IMG/VR virus record: IMGVR_UViG_3300008516_000951 | Location: 1 to 64,000 of that record | Reading direction: 5' to 3' (one strand) | Length of the DNA: 64,000 bases | Source of the DNA: a virus | In this document: piece after piece, positions 22,957 to 31,256 of the stretch | Layout of the letters: each line of letters begins with the position of its first letter | How positions within the stretch are numbered: position 1 is the stretch's first letter | The notes under the pieces: model-generated | Told to the model about the DNA's origin: nothing | What the model saw: the letters and a program-made list of their open reading frames with translations, nothing else | Databases searched by the model: none | Made by a program: the position numbers and the translations under genes

Positions 22957-23994
22957 ATGATAGAAAAACTGCAAATCAAAAATTTCGGTGCTAACGAGAG
23001 AATCGATATAGACTGCAATCAGCCCATCACTTGCATTGTGGGTAAAAGTTTCTTAGGCAAGTCCTGGATTCTCCGGGCATTGCGTTGGGTGGCCCGAAAC
23101 AAACCCACCGGGGATTCCTATATCCATTGGGATGCTGACAAGTCTTCTGTTCGATTGACTGTTGATAAAACTAAAATTACAAGAACACGCAGCAAAAGTA
23201 TCAATACATATAAGCTCGGAAAGAAAGTGTTTGAGGCATTTGGTACTGATGTCCCAAAAAAGATAACTCAAATCTTAAATCTTTCAGATATCAATTTTCA
23301 AGGTGTTAATACTTTAGGCCAGCACGAACCGCCGTTTTGGTTTTCGCTAACTGCCGGTGAAGTGTCCCGTGAATTGAATGCTATTGTAAATTTAGATATT
23401 ATAGACAAGACACAAGCAACCATCGCAGCCCAATTGCGAAAGGCCCGCTCCACAATCGAAGTGGTCCAAAGCAGAGTTGATAATCTTTCCGAACAGAAGG
23501 AAAAACTCCAGTGGGTTAAAAGAATAAATACTGATTTAGAACAAGTGGAATCCCTTCAAATCGATTATCTGGGAAAAGCCCGTATTTGCGATATAAGGCG
23601 TGAAACACTTAAATTAGGGGAAAACTATACCCAGGCCTGTAAAATCGCCTCAAATCAAGCGTCTGTCGGCGGAATAGCTATGTCTGCGGGCGATTTATCC
23701 CTCAAAATCAGTGCAGACGTTCAAACATTATCAGATTTGATAAAATCAGCCAAAACATATAAGGCAAGGAAAAAAGCCAAACCACCTTCTTTAGCCCGCG
23801 TGAAAAAAGCCAAAGAATATACAGACGATATAAAAGAGCAGATATATGAATTGGAATTAAGAATAGAAAGTCTTGCCGATAGAAAGGAATGTCGATGTCA
23901 AGCAGAGGTCGAATTAAAACAATCCAAAATGAAATTCAACAAAGCCGTTGGAGACAAATGTCCACTATGCGGGGCTCCGATGAAAAAGTTATAG
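22957..23994 (+). CDS. Rad50/SbcC N-terminal half ending at the zinc hook, 345 aa
   Basis: Walker A GKSFLGKS (29-36) lies in a Rad50-like N-terminal ATPase lobe (MIEKLQIKNFGANERI). A coiled coil runs from about 150 to 330. The protein stops seven residues after the zinc-hook motif CPLC (335-338). Walker B, signature and D-loop are missing here and occur in the separate gene at 25776. So this is half a Rad50 made as its own polypeptide. Confidence 0.85.
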   Translation: MIEKLQIKNFGANERIDIDCNQPITCIVGKSFLGKSWILRALRWVARNKPTGDSYIHWDADKSSVRLTVDKTKITRTRSKSINTYKLGKKVFEAFGTDVPKKITQILNLSDINFQGVNTLGQHEPPFWFSLTAGEVSRELNAIVNLDIIDKTQATIAAQLRKARSTIEVVQSRVDNLSEQKEKLQWVKRINTDLEQVESLQIDYLGKARICDIRRETLKLGENYTQACKIASNQASVGGIAMSAGDLSLKISADVQTLSDLIKSAKTYKARKKAKPPSLARVKKAKEYTDDIKEQIYELELRIESLADRKECRCQAEVELKQSKMKFNKAVGDKCPLCGAPMKKL

Positions 23995-24893
23995 CCATAT
24001 TCGTAGCTGATTCTCATTTCAGTTTGAATCCCCCGGTATGGCGCTCTGCCGAGCCGGATTGGTTTGAGGCTATGAAGAGACCTTTGGATGAGATAAATAG
24101 AATAGCTACTGAAAATAATTGTCCCGTAATAGCTGCCGGGGACATTTTTGACCGATGGAACAGCCCGCCTGAACTAATCAATTTTGCTATTGAAAGTCTT
24201 CCTGAATCAATGTATGCCATTCCCGGACAACACGACTTGGCCCTTCATCAGTTTGAAGATATTAAGCGAAGTGCATTTTGGACATTAGTAAAAGCTGGTA
24301 CTATTACTCCTTTGTTTCCTAATAAACCTATACAAACAAATAATTTGATTCTTCACGGATTCCCCTTTGGATTCTCATTGTCATCTATACCTGCGATGGA
24401 CGATGGTAAAATACATATAGCCGTAGTTCACGATTATATTTGGATTCCTAATTATTGTTATCCCAACGCACCACAAGAAAAACGATTGAAAACAGACGAG
24501 AGAGATGATGAGAACTTTTACTATGGTTATGATATAATTGTTTACGGTGATAATCACAAAGGTTTTTTAACACAGGCAGGCCGTACTTCAATTTTCAATT
24601 GTGGTGCAATGATGAGGCGAAAATCAGATGAAGCCGATTATCAACCCCAAATTGGATTACTATTGGAATCGGGCGAAATCAAAAGACATTACCTCGACAT
24701 ATCAAAAGACAAGTATTTAGAATCATCCAAAGGCAAACAAACACATCAATTAGACACCACGGCATTTATGCAGGAATTAGAAAAGCTGGGAAAATCGGCT
24801 TTGGATTTTTCCGATGCTATAAAACAATACTTTGAAACAAACAAGGTAGATTTAGAAATCCAAAAAGTTATATTGGAGGCTATGGGAAAATGA
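23958..24893 (+). CDS. Mre11/SbcD-like metallophosphatase nuclease, 311 aa
   Basis: Metal-binding motifs are in order: VADSHFS (D-x-H), AAGDIFDRW (GD-x2-D), PGQHD (GNHD variant), VVHDYIW and YGDNHKG. ATG 23958 has GGAG 6 bases upstream and overlaps the Rad50 N-half by 37 bases. The longer frame from 23889 lacks such a signal. The last 60 residues are helical and may bind the Rad50 coiled-coil base. It trims DNA ends for recombination. Confidence 0.85.
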   Translation: MSTMRGSDEKVIAIFVADSHFSLNPPVWRSAEPDWFEAMKRPLDEINRIATENNCPVIAAGDIFDRWNSPPELINFAIESLPESMYAIPGQHDLALHQFEDIKRSAFWTLVKAGTITPLFPNKPIQTNNLILHGFPFGFSLSSIPAMDDGKIHIAVVHDYIWIPNYCYPNAPQEKRLKTDERDDENFYYGYDIIVYGDNHKGFLTQAGRTSIFNCGAMMRRKSDEADYQPQIGLLLESGEIKRHYLDISKDKYLESSKGKQTHQLDTTAFMQELEKLGKSALDFSDAIKQYFETNKVDLEIQKVILEAMGK

Positions 24894-25333
24894 GAGAAAT
24901 AGAATTCAGAGGCAAACGCAAAGACAACGACGAGTGGGTGTACGGTAATTTAATTACTATGCGAGACGGAGTTTGGATTGCAAAACAAGGTTATGAATTT
25001 ACGGGCATTGATTCCAAAAAAAGATTGTGTGGACTTATTGAAGTCATCCCTGAAACAGTCGGTCAATATACCGGAGTCGAAGACAAGAACGGCAAGAAGA
25101 TATACGGTGGAGATATAATTGAATTGCGCAGATTTATCGTTATTCATATAGAAGACGGAGAAGTCATATATGAAAACGGGGCCTTCCGAGTGAGGCATAT
25201 CCAATTCCGAGATTGTTCAGGACCGGTATTTGACACTCGTTTATTGTGTGAATTTCTAAGATGTAAAGTCATCGGCAACATCCACGACAATCCCAAAATG
25301 CTCAAAGAAAAACAGGAGGCTATGGGAAAATGA
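24890..25333 (+). CDS. YopX-family protein, 147 aa
   Basis: The start REIEFRGKRKDNDEWVYGNL, the middle VGQYTGVEDKNGKKIYGGDI and the end VIGNIHDNP are the hallmarks of the YopX family, common small phage proteins of unknown role. Its last 20 bases (GGAGGCTATGGGAAAATGAG) copy the end of the Mre11 gene, and both proteins end EAMGK. The family assignment is firm, the function unknown. Confidence 0.85.
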   Translation: MREIEFRGKRKDNDEWVYGNLITMRDGVWIAKQGYEFTGIDSKKRLCGLIEVIPETVGQYTGVEDKNGKKIYGGDIIELRRFIVIHIEDGEVIYENGAFRVRHIQFRDCSGPVFDTRLLCEFLRCKVIGNIHDNPKMLKEKQEAMGK

Positions 25334-25539
25334 GCATATCGTATGATGTACCGGTAGTGTGTCAATTTCCCAATCAAGATGGATTTAGGGAACCCGAAGG
25401 TACTGTGATTGTCAACCGATACCCTGTAGTCGGAGATGTCTTGATACTTAGTGACAAGAAGGAATGGATAGTAGTGGCTGTTGAAGGAGACCCCAACTAT
25501 TGTTGGCCAGAGGTTATTTGTGAATTGAAAGGAAATTAA
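25330..25539 (+). CDS. Small hypothetical protein, 69 aa
   Basis: ATGA-coupled to the YopX gene. A compact beta-rich protein (VVGDVLILSDKKEWIVVAVEG), perhaps an SH3-like barrel. No family recognised. Confidence 0.55.
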   Translation: MSISYDVPVVCQFPNQDGFREPEGTVIVNRYPVVGDVLILSDKKEWIVVAVEGDPNYCWPEVICELKGN

Positions 25540-25540
25540 G

Positions 25541-25789
25541 ATGAATGAACTAAGTCATTATACACAACTCAAAGAGAAAGTAGAAAAAGCCAGGCAACGA
25601 GCAGATAAGGCCCAGGGTGCTTTGGAAGAAATAATGGCAAGGCTAAAGAAGGAATTTGGGTGCGATTCTCTGCCGTCGGCTAAAAAGAAGCTCAAAGAAT
25701 TGGAAGCGGAATTAGTCGTAGCCAAAAAGAAATTTGAACAGGCTATGGATAACTTTGAAAATGAATGGGAAGAAGATGAACCTAACTAA
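25541..25789 (+). CDS. Coiled-coil protein, 82 aa
   Basis: Nearly all helix with heptads (LKEKVEKARQRADKAQ, AKKKLKELEAELVVAKKKFEQ) and a short non-helical turn at FGCDSLPSA in the middle. It lies between the two Rad50 halves, next to the C-terminal one. It may supply the missing descending coiled coil, or be a separate antiparallel hairpin. The gap to the previous gene is one base. Confidence 0.6.
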   Translation: MNELSHYTQLKEKVEKARQRADKAQGALEEIMARLKKEFGCDSLPSAKKKLKELEAELVVAKKKFEQAMDNFENEWEEDEPN

Positions 25790-26345
25790 CACAAGAATCA
25801 AAGTTGATAAAATGCTCGGCGAGCTAAAATCAACTCAAACCCAACTCAAAAATGAGCGGGCCATTCTTATCGAATCCGAAGACCATTTGGCCCATATTGA
25901 AGAGGCCCAAGACATCGTGCAGCAAGTCGCCCAACTAATACAGCAGCAAGCCCATAATCAAATAGCGGCTGTTGTCACCCGATGTTTGGTGACTGTTTTT
26001 GAAGATGATTATGGTTTTGAGATTCATTTTGAGAAGAAACGGGGACGGACCGAGGCCAATTTGATATTGACTAAGGATGGTAATGAAATTGAAAATCCGT
26101 TAAACAGCGATAGTGGGGGCGTGGTCGATATAGCTGCATTTGCCCTACGTCTAAGTTGTTTGGTCTTGGCAAAGCCCAGGCAAAGACGTTTTCTGGCTAT
26201 GGATGAGCCTTTCAAATTTGTATCGGCAGAATATAGAGAAAATGTGAAGATGCTATTGGAAGGATTGGCTGAGGATTTTGATTTGCAAATAATTATGGTG
26301 ACGCACGTACAAGAATTGGTATGTGGTAAAATTATTAGGCTATAA
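25776..26345 (+). CDS. Rad50/SbcC C-terminal half, 189 aa
   Basis: After a short coiled coil come the Rad50 signature region (LNSDSGGVVDIAAFALRLS), Walker B with the catalytic acid (RRFLAMDEPFKFV) and the H-loop (IIMVTHVQEL). Walker A is absent; it is in the protein at 22957. ATG 25776 overlaps the coiled-coil gene. Together with that protein and Mre11 it should assemble a complete ATPase-nuclease. Confidence 0.85.
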   Translation: MNLTNTRIKVDKMLGELKSTQTQLKNERAILIESEDHLAHIEEAQDIVQQVAQLIQQQAHNQIAAVVTRCLVTVFEDDYGFEIHFEKKRGRTEANLILTKDGNEIENPLNSDSGGVVDIAAFALRLSCLVLAKPRQRRFLAMDEPFKFVSAEYRENVKMLLEGLAEDFDLQIIMVTHVQELVCGKIIRL

Positions 26346-26349
26346 CAAT

Positions 26350-26430
26350 ATGTTCTCAGGCTCTTATACAAGAACAAAGGAAATAAAACAAAAAATAAGT
26401 GAAAGTCTTACAGGAACATTATTCGATTAG
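26350..26430 (+). CDS. Very short ORF (26 aa), NUMOD3-like peptide
   Basis: The frame TRTKEIKQKISESLTGT resembles one NUMOD3 unit, a DNA-binding motif of homing endonucleases (pattern S-x-E-T-K-x-K-I-S-E-S-L). There is no clear SD. It may be a small DNA-binding protein or a remnant of a lost homing endonuclease. Confidence 0.35.
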   Translation: MFSGSYTRTKEIKQKISESLTGTLFD

Positions 26431-26435
26431 ATAAA

Positions 26436-26504
26436 GCAGGACACACCTTGAAGTTGAGTTCAGCCGGTGAAAGCTGTTGGAAAGGACCCAAGCGTGTGTC
26501 CTGC
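26436..26504. terminator. Long hairpin at the convergent gene junction
   Basis: GCAGGACACAC (26436-26446) and GTGTGTCCTGC (26494-26504) pair perfectly over 11 bp around a 47-base loop that itself can form CAGC/GCTG. It sits exactly between the last + gene and the last - gene. A bidirectional terminator is likely, though neither side has a long T-run; a structured RNA is possible. Confidence 0.5.
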
Positions 26505-26505
26505 A

Positions 26506-27144
26506 TCAATTCAAATGTAATTTCATAACAGGTGGTAACATTTCCCGTGAATTGCTCCTTACGAGTCTGCCTTTATTTCTTCGCATTGTACGGCTTGCCT
26601 GATAATGGACAATAATAGGATATTTAACAGAACATCTTGCATTACATATTTTGCAGTACGATTCCGGCAGGTTATAAAAATTACCATTCAGTGTTTGCTC
26701 TAACGCCTTTTGATTGCCCCGGCCTTTGTCGGCATTGCCTATACAAAGCTCTTCCCATCTTTTCATTAACTTATATGTCCTCTCGTTGTTCTTCAAAAAT
26801 ATAGTACCACTAAGCACTTCAAATGTAGTGGATTTTTTGTTAATATGGCTTTGGTCGAATAAATGAATAGCTATGTCTTCTTCTATCTCCTCAAACAATT
26901 CAGGGTATCCAAAAAATTCGGCGTCACAATCAATACTTACTATATCGTTGGAAGGAAACATCTTCATCATTTTCAATATGAAAGTCGGCTGATAATTGAC
27001 GTTTTTGTACCAGTCCCCCAAACTTTCGATTCCTTCGATGTAGTAAGGTATTTTGTACTTGTCCAAAGATTTCACAAGCACCTTGGTATGGTCTTCATAG
27101 AAAGTATTTCTTGTAAAGTAGCCCACGACAACAAAGTTTTTCAT
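26506..27144 (-). CDS. Glycosyltransferase, GT-A fold with DCD motif, 212 aa
   Basis: KNFVVVGYFTRN at the start and SIDCDAEFFGYPELFEE in the middle are typical of nucleotide-sugar transferases in which DxD binds the metal and the sugar nucleotide. The Cys residues CKICNARC near the end may form a small metal site. It is the last gene of the - strand unit. It acts with the other glycan genes; the sugar transferred is not evident. Confidence 0.65.
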   Translation of the reverse strand: MKNFVVVGYFTRNTFYEDHTKVLVKSLDKYKIPYYIEGIESLGDWYKNVNYQPTFILKMMKMFPSNDIVSIDCDAEFFGYPELFEEIEEDIAIHLFDQSHINKKSTTFEVLSGTIFLKNNERTYKLMKRWEELCIGNADKGRGNQKALEQTLNGNFYNLPESYCKICNARCSVKYPIIVHYQASRTMRRNKGRLVRSNSREMLPPVMKLHLN

Positions 27145-27145
27145 T

Positions 27146-27574
27146 TTATAACTCCTGAACTATTTCAATGAAAGTTCCTTCCGGTGCTTTGCAAAATGCC
27201 AATTTAGCAAATCCGTTTGGGGATATAAGAGGCGGAGATAAAAACTCGATTCCTTCTTGCACCAATCTCTCATACACTTTTTCAACATCTTTTACAGTCA
27301 CAGCAAAATGAGCGATGCCGTTTGTGAACAAAGACCTGTTTTCCACTTTAGTAGTGTCCCCATAGTCTAACAATTCTATCATACTGTTATCAGGAGCAGC
27401 TAATTTGATAGTAGTTACTTTAATGTTTTTTCCAGCCGACAATTTATCAATATAGTCTGAAGGTTCTTTCATTTGACCTCGTTGGCTTTCTTCAAATCCA
27501 ATCAATTTGTAAAATCTCAACGAACGCTCAAAGTCTTTGACTACAATTCCTATATGTCTGATGTTACTTATCAT
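27146..27574 (-). CDS. VOC (glyoxalase/dioxygenase) superfamily protein, 142 aa
   Basis: Two beta-alpha-beta-beta-beta modules are visible: IRHIGIVVKDFERSLRFYK...MIELLDY, then IAHFAVTVKDVEKVYERL...TFIEIVQEL. His and Glu at the usual metal positions (HIG, MIELL, HFA, FIEIV) are kept. In sugar gene clusters such proteins act as epimerases or lyases. The product overlaps the methyltransferase start by about 11 bases. Confidence 0.8.
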   Translation of the reverse strand: MISNIRHIGIVVKDFERSLRFYKLIGFEESQRGQMKEPSDYIDKLSAGKNIKVTTIKLAAPDNSMIELLDYGDTTKVENRSLFTNGIAHFAVTVKDVEKVYERLVQEGIEFLSPPLISPNGFAKLAFCKAPEGTFIEIVQEL

Positions 27575-28259
27575 TTTTGACTCCAGTAGCTAATATCATC
27601 TTTTCTTTTGAAAAACGAATCCACATCCTAAACTGTTCTTCTTTTTTGTCTTTCCACTTCAAAGAATGTGGTAATAAAGAGGTAATATCACAAAGAACTT
27701 TTAACCAAGGATACTTCCATAGTATAGGAAGTTGTCTAAATAGAATGCTTTCAACGTTTATAAATCCTTTTATTCGCATTGCGTTTTGCAGTGATTTTCT
27801 TGTCCAAGCCTTTACGTGTGTATAGTCATCCCAAAAAATCTCGTGCTGAGTATTCCAATCAGGTGTCATCAATACGGCAATCCCACCAACTTTTAATACT
27901 CGATGAACTTCCAAAAGAAAATTATCTGCATTAAATACGTGTTCAAGAACGGACTTAGAGAATACAACATCAAACTCATTGTCCCGAAAAGGGAAGGACT
28001 CTCTCTCTATATCACAAAGTGAAACTTTATAACAAGAAGCATTTACACATTCAGACTTGTTATCCAAACCCCGAACTAAAAAACCTCTTCTCGCAAATCC
28101 CTCAAGATGATTACCCTTACCACTCCCCACATCCAATAGTCTTCTCTTATAATTGGATGGTCCAATATATCGTTCAATTAGATGGTCACAAAGTTTTTGG
28201 GGATAGTCGTTCTCTCCCTTTTCTTTTCTAAAATACAACGTCTTCAAATAGTTACTCAT
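27564..28259 (-). CDS. Class I SAM-dependent methyltransferase, 231 aa
   Basis: LLDVGSGKGNHLEGFARRG is the SAM-binding motif I, followed by GLDNK, DVVFSKSVLEHV and VGGIAVLMTPDWNT in the normal order of Methyltransf_11-type enzymes. It probably methylates a sugar or sugar precursor, given the neighbouring nonulosonate and glycosyltransferase genes. Confidence 0.8.
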   Translation of the reverse strand: MSNYLKTLYFRKEKGENDYPQKLCDHLIERYIGPSNYKRRLLDVGSGKGNHLEGFARRGFLVRGLDNKSECVNASCYKVSLCDIERESFPFRDNEFDVVFSKSVLEHVFNADNFLLEVHRVLKVGGIAVLMTPDWNTQHEIFWDDYTHVKAWTRKSLQNAMRIKGFINVESILFRQLPILWKYPWLKVLCDITSLLPHSLKWKDKKEEQFRMWIRFSKEKMILATGVKNDK

Positions 28260-28957
28260 TTTTCAGCCTCATATCTTGCATACTCCAAATCTTCCATTGA
28301 ATCAATATCAGTGATTCGGGGAACCAAGAATGGTAACACTCTGTTCCCGTGAATTTTACCCGTTTCTAAAATATGTGACGTTTTCAGAATATCAACGTAT
28401 CCATTCGCGTCATAAGTTGTGGTGTAGAAATGTCGGGGGAGGTTGGCCTCATCTAAATTAAACGAACCAGAGCCTACTATCTTCAAGTAATCACCGTCTA
28501 TCTCAAAGTGTTTGTAGGCTGACTGGGCCATTTCAACGACAGAACGTAGGGCCGTAGCGTCTGGACGCTGTTCGATATATTGGATGGCTCGATTAACATA
28601 CTCAGGTTTTCGTAAGGGTGACGTAGGCCGAAGATGAATCAAATACTTAGGCAATGTTTTTCCTTCCATTATTAACCATTGTAATAAATGATTCACCCAC
28701 TCTGCATCGCAACTATCATCCTTAGAAATCGAATCAGGTCTGAGAAAAGGAACATCCGCCCCATACTTTATAGCCATTGTTTGGTACAATTTAGAATCCG
28801 TAGAGACAATGATTCTATTTATCTCTGGAACGGATTTTGCAGTAGAAATGCAATGAGCTATCAAAGGCAGTCCGGCTAATAGCTGGATGTTCTTATCTGG
28901 AATTGATTTTGAACCAGACCTTGCCGGAATGACGGCACATATACCATCGAATTTCAT
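28256..28957 (-). CDS. CMP-nonulosonate (acylneuraminate) cytidylyltransferase, 233 aa
   Basis: IPARSGSKSIPDKNIQLLAG is the CTP-binding signature of NeuA/PseF/LegF enzymes. STDSK, LRPTSPLRKPEYV and the closing VPRITDIDSMEDLEYAR agree with the family over its whole length. It activates a nonulosonic acid (sialic, legionaminic or pseudaminic type) as the CMP-sugar. Which acid cannot be decided here. It works after the synthase at 30426. Confidence 0.9.
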   Translation of the reverse strand: MKFDGICAVIPARSGSKSIPDKNIQLLAGLPLIAHCISTAKSVPEINRIIVSTDSKLYQTMAIKYGADVPFLRPDSISKDDSCDAEWVNHLLQWLIMEGKTLPKYLIHLRPTSPLRKPEYVNRAIQYIEQRPDATALRSVVEMAQSAYKHFEIDGDYLKIVGSGSFNLDEANLPRHFYTTTYDANGYVDILKTSHILETGKIHGNRVLPFLVPRITDIDSMEDLEYARYEAEK

Positions 28958-29697
28958 TGTAATATCCCCTTAGAAAGCCAGCCCCCATCTACCCACAAGT
29001 CCGTACCTGTAACATAACTTGAAGCATCAGAAGCCAGGAACAGGGCAGGCCCCACCATTTCCTCCGGGTCTGCCCATCTCCCTAACATCGTACTGTCAGC
29101 CCTTAATTTGTAGGCAAAGTGATTATCAAGGCTCTTCTGATTCATTGAAGTTTCAGTATAACCAGGCCCAAGATTATTGACTCGAATCCCATACTTACCC
29201 CAATCGTAAGCAAGAGACTTTGTAAGCATCCGCACTCCACTTTTAGCCGCAGCGTAAGCAGGGTTGTTTGGCATAGCCTGGGCGGCATTGATACTGGTAA
29301 AGTTTATGATGCTGCCTTTTATCTTCTGCTTAATCATTTGAAGACCGGTCAGTTTACATAGCAGAAAAACGGCATCGAGGTTTATCTTCATTACTTCCAT
29401 CCACAAGTCCAAGGGAAAGTTATTCCCAAAAATAGGAGTAGTAATACCGGCACAGTTTATAAGCACGTCTATTCGACCAAAGTGTTCCATAAATCTGTCA
29501 AATGCCATTTCTACGTTTGCTGGTTTTGACAAATCAACAGCCGTGTAAAAACAATTTGCAACACTATCCTCTCTCCTATCAAAAACACATATCTTTGCAC
29601 CTGCTTCAAAAAATCCTTTCACTAAAGCCGAACCAATTCCACCGGCCCCACCTGTTATTAAAACTACCTTGCCTTGAACTAAAAATAAGTTTTTCAT
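28954..29697 (-). CDS. Short-chain dehydrogenase/reductase, 247 aa
   Basis: The Rossmann motif TGGAGGIG, NCAG, the catalytic Ser-Tyr-Lys (FTSINAAQ, YAAAK) and GPGYTETSM define a classical SDR. Phage and bacterial nonulosonate clusters often carry such an enzyme next to the cytidylyltransferase (as in PtmA-like legionaminate genes). SD is GAAGAGG. The likely substrate is a sugar intermediate. Confidence 0.88.
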   Translation of the reverse strand: MKNLFLVQGKVVLITGGAGGIGSALVKGFFEAGAKICVFDRREDSVANCFYTAVDLSKPANVEMAFDRFMEHFGRIDVLINCAGITTPIFGNNFPLDLWMEVMKINLDAVFLLCKLTGLQMIKQKIKGSIINFTSINAAQAMPNNPAYAAAKSGVRMLTKSLAYDWGKYGIRVNNLGPGYTETSMNQKSLDNHFAYKLRADSTMLGRWADPEEMVGPALFLASDASSYVTGTDLWVDGGWLSKGILQ

Positions 29698-29700
29698 TTG

Positions 29701-30429
29701 TTATACCTCTTCAAAATCTAATTTATCTGTAATTTCAAATTGCTTTTCAAGTGGCACTGTTTGTAATCGAATTGCGTGCGGTCGAAAGGAATCTGATATA
29801 TTGGAGGTTTCTATTTTACCTTTGGCAACATCTTTCCGAACAAAAAAAGCATTGTAACCTTCAGAATCACAACCAACAAAACAATAACCCTTTTCTAACC
29901 CTAGTTTGATAAGAGCAGATAAAGAAGCCCCGTGATAAAAAACATTCCCTTTTCTGTGTCTATCAAACTTTGGGTCATATTTAGTTGTAACACACCAATT
30001 AGGTCTTATTGAGGAATTATATTCAATAACAACAACACGAGGATTTATATTTTTTATGGCCTTCCATATCCAATAATCATTTCCATCAACATCAATCGTC
30101 AACAAATCAATTTCATTTGGTATTCCGTTTTCATAAAGTACCTGTTCAATGTTCTCCGCTGTTATAAAACACTGTACTATTTGAACTCTATTAGATTCTA
30201 ATTTCAATTTCTCATTATAGAAATCTCTACTTGTATTGACGTGTTTCTTCACGGCATCCATCAACAAACCATTCCACTTATGGTTGATTATCAGATTCGC
30301 CGAATTATGTCCGGCTGGACCACTCCCAAATTCAACAAGACAATGATTGGTAGTACCCACTTTAGAAAAGAGATACATCAGAATACCATCTTCACCACCG
30401 TGTGAAAAAATCTTAAATTCATTTTTCAT
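29701..30429 (-). CDS. FkbM-like methyltransferase, 242 aa
   Basis: VEFGSGPAGHNSAN replaces motif I, and IDLLTIDVDGNDYWIWKAI is the acidic motif typical of FkbM-family proteins. AGGAG lies before the ATG. Family members methylate hydroxyls of sugars or glycolipids. The assignment is at family level. Confidence 0.6.
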   Translation of the reverse strand: MKNEFKIFSHGGEDGILMYLFSKVGTTNHCLVEFGSGPAGHNSANLIINHKWNGLLMDAVKKHVNTSRDFYNEKLKLESNRVQIVQCFITAENIEQVLYENGIPNEIDLLTIDVDGNDYWIWKAIKNINPRVVVIEYNSSIRPNWCVTTKYDPKFDRHRKGNVFYHGASLSALIKLGLEKGYCFVGCDSEGYNAFFVRKDVAKGKIETSNISDSFRPHAIRLQTVPLEKQFEITDKLDFEEV

Positions 30430-31256
30430 AAGTGACTCCTAAGTTTTAAAGCGTTGATTTTTTCTTGTTCTGTTATTGTTTTCAAACCGTTGCCCATTGC
30501 TTTCTCTATTTTTCTCACGGCCCCCACTAATTCATACAGCCCGGCCGGACTTACAGACGCCGCCTGGTCCGAACCGTACATTGCCCTGTCTAAAGTAATG
30601 TGCCTTTCTAGACTTGTTATTCCCAAAGCGGCGGCAGCATAAGAAATAGCCAGCCCGGACTCGTGACCACTGTATCCCACGTCACAGTGATATGTTCTTC
30701 GCAAGAGATTTATGCAATTCAAATTAGCATCAGCCGGGTCCATCGGATAAACAGAAACACAGTGCATCAATTCAAACGGACAGTTGTGCATACGAAAGAT
30801 TTTTGTAACTCTTGATATATCTGATAAATTACTCATACCGGTAGAAATAAAAGTATGCCTTTTCTCTTCCGATACCTCCCTTAATAATTCTTCCTGTATC
30901 AACATAGCAGACGCTATTTTATTATGCTTCAAATCAAATTGACGAAGAAAGATTTGGCTACTCACGTCCCACGCGGACGCAAACCATTCTATCTTTCTAC
31001 TTGCACAATGACTGTGTATTTGTTCATAATCATCTTGGCCTAATTCAAGACCTTCTTTTTGGGCCCTTTGAGTACTTCCCCAAGGGCTTTCACGGGGTGA
31101 ATCCAAATACTCTTTGGCATAGACTTTGTTTACGGTCCTCTTTTGAAATTTCACAGCATCACACCCCGCCCCGACAGCTAAGTCTATCAACTTTTTTGCA
31201 ATGTCTATATCGCCGTTATGGTTGATTCCTATCTCTGCAATTACAAAAATGCTCAT
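30426..31256 (-). CDS. Nonulosonic acid synthase (NeuB/LegI/PseI-like), 276 aa
   Basis: FVIAEIGINHNGDIDIAKKL is the NeuB start, with AVKFQKR, STGMSN, LMHCVSVYP, VGYSGHE and LERHITLD following as the TIM-barrel active-site strands. The usual C-terminal antifreeze-like domain is missing; the protein stops at the barrel. The start is ATG 31256 with GGAG, not the upstream TTG. It condenses phosphoenolpyruvate with an N-acyl hexose to make a nine-carbon acid. Confidence 0.88.
   Translation of the reverse strand: MSIFVIAEIGINHNGDIDIAKKLIDLAVGAGCDAVKFQKRTVNKVYAKEYLDSPRESPWGSTQRAQKEGLELGQDDYEQIHSHCASRKIEWFASAWDVSSQIFLRQFDLKHNKIASAMLIQEELLREVSEEKRHTFISTGMSNLSDISRVTKIFRMHNCPFELMHCVSVYPMDPADANLNCINLLRRTYHCDVGYSGHESGLAISYAAAALGITSLERHITLDRAMYGSDQAASVSPAGLYELVGAVRKIEKAMGNGLKTITEQEKINALKLRSHL

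Noticed and set aside
26436-26504. Hammerhead or other self-cleaving ribozyme
   Set aside because: The loop has a GAAA-like and a GGTG stretch, but CTGATGA and the other core bases of the hammerhead are absent; I see no other known ribozyme core.
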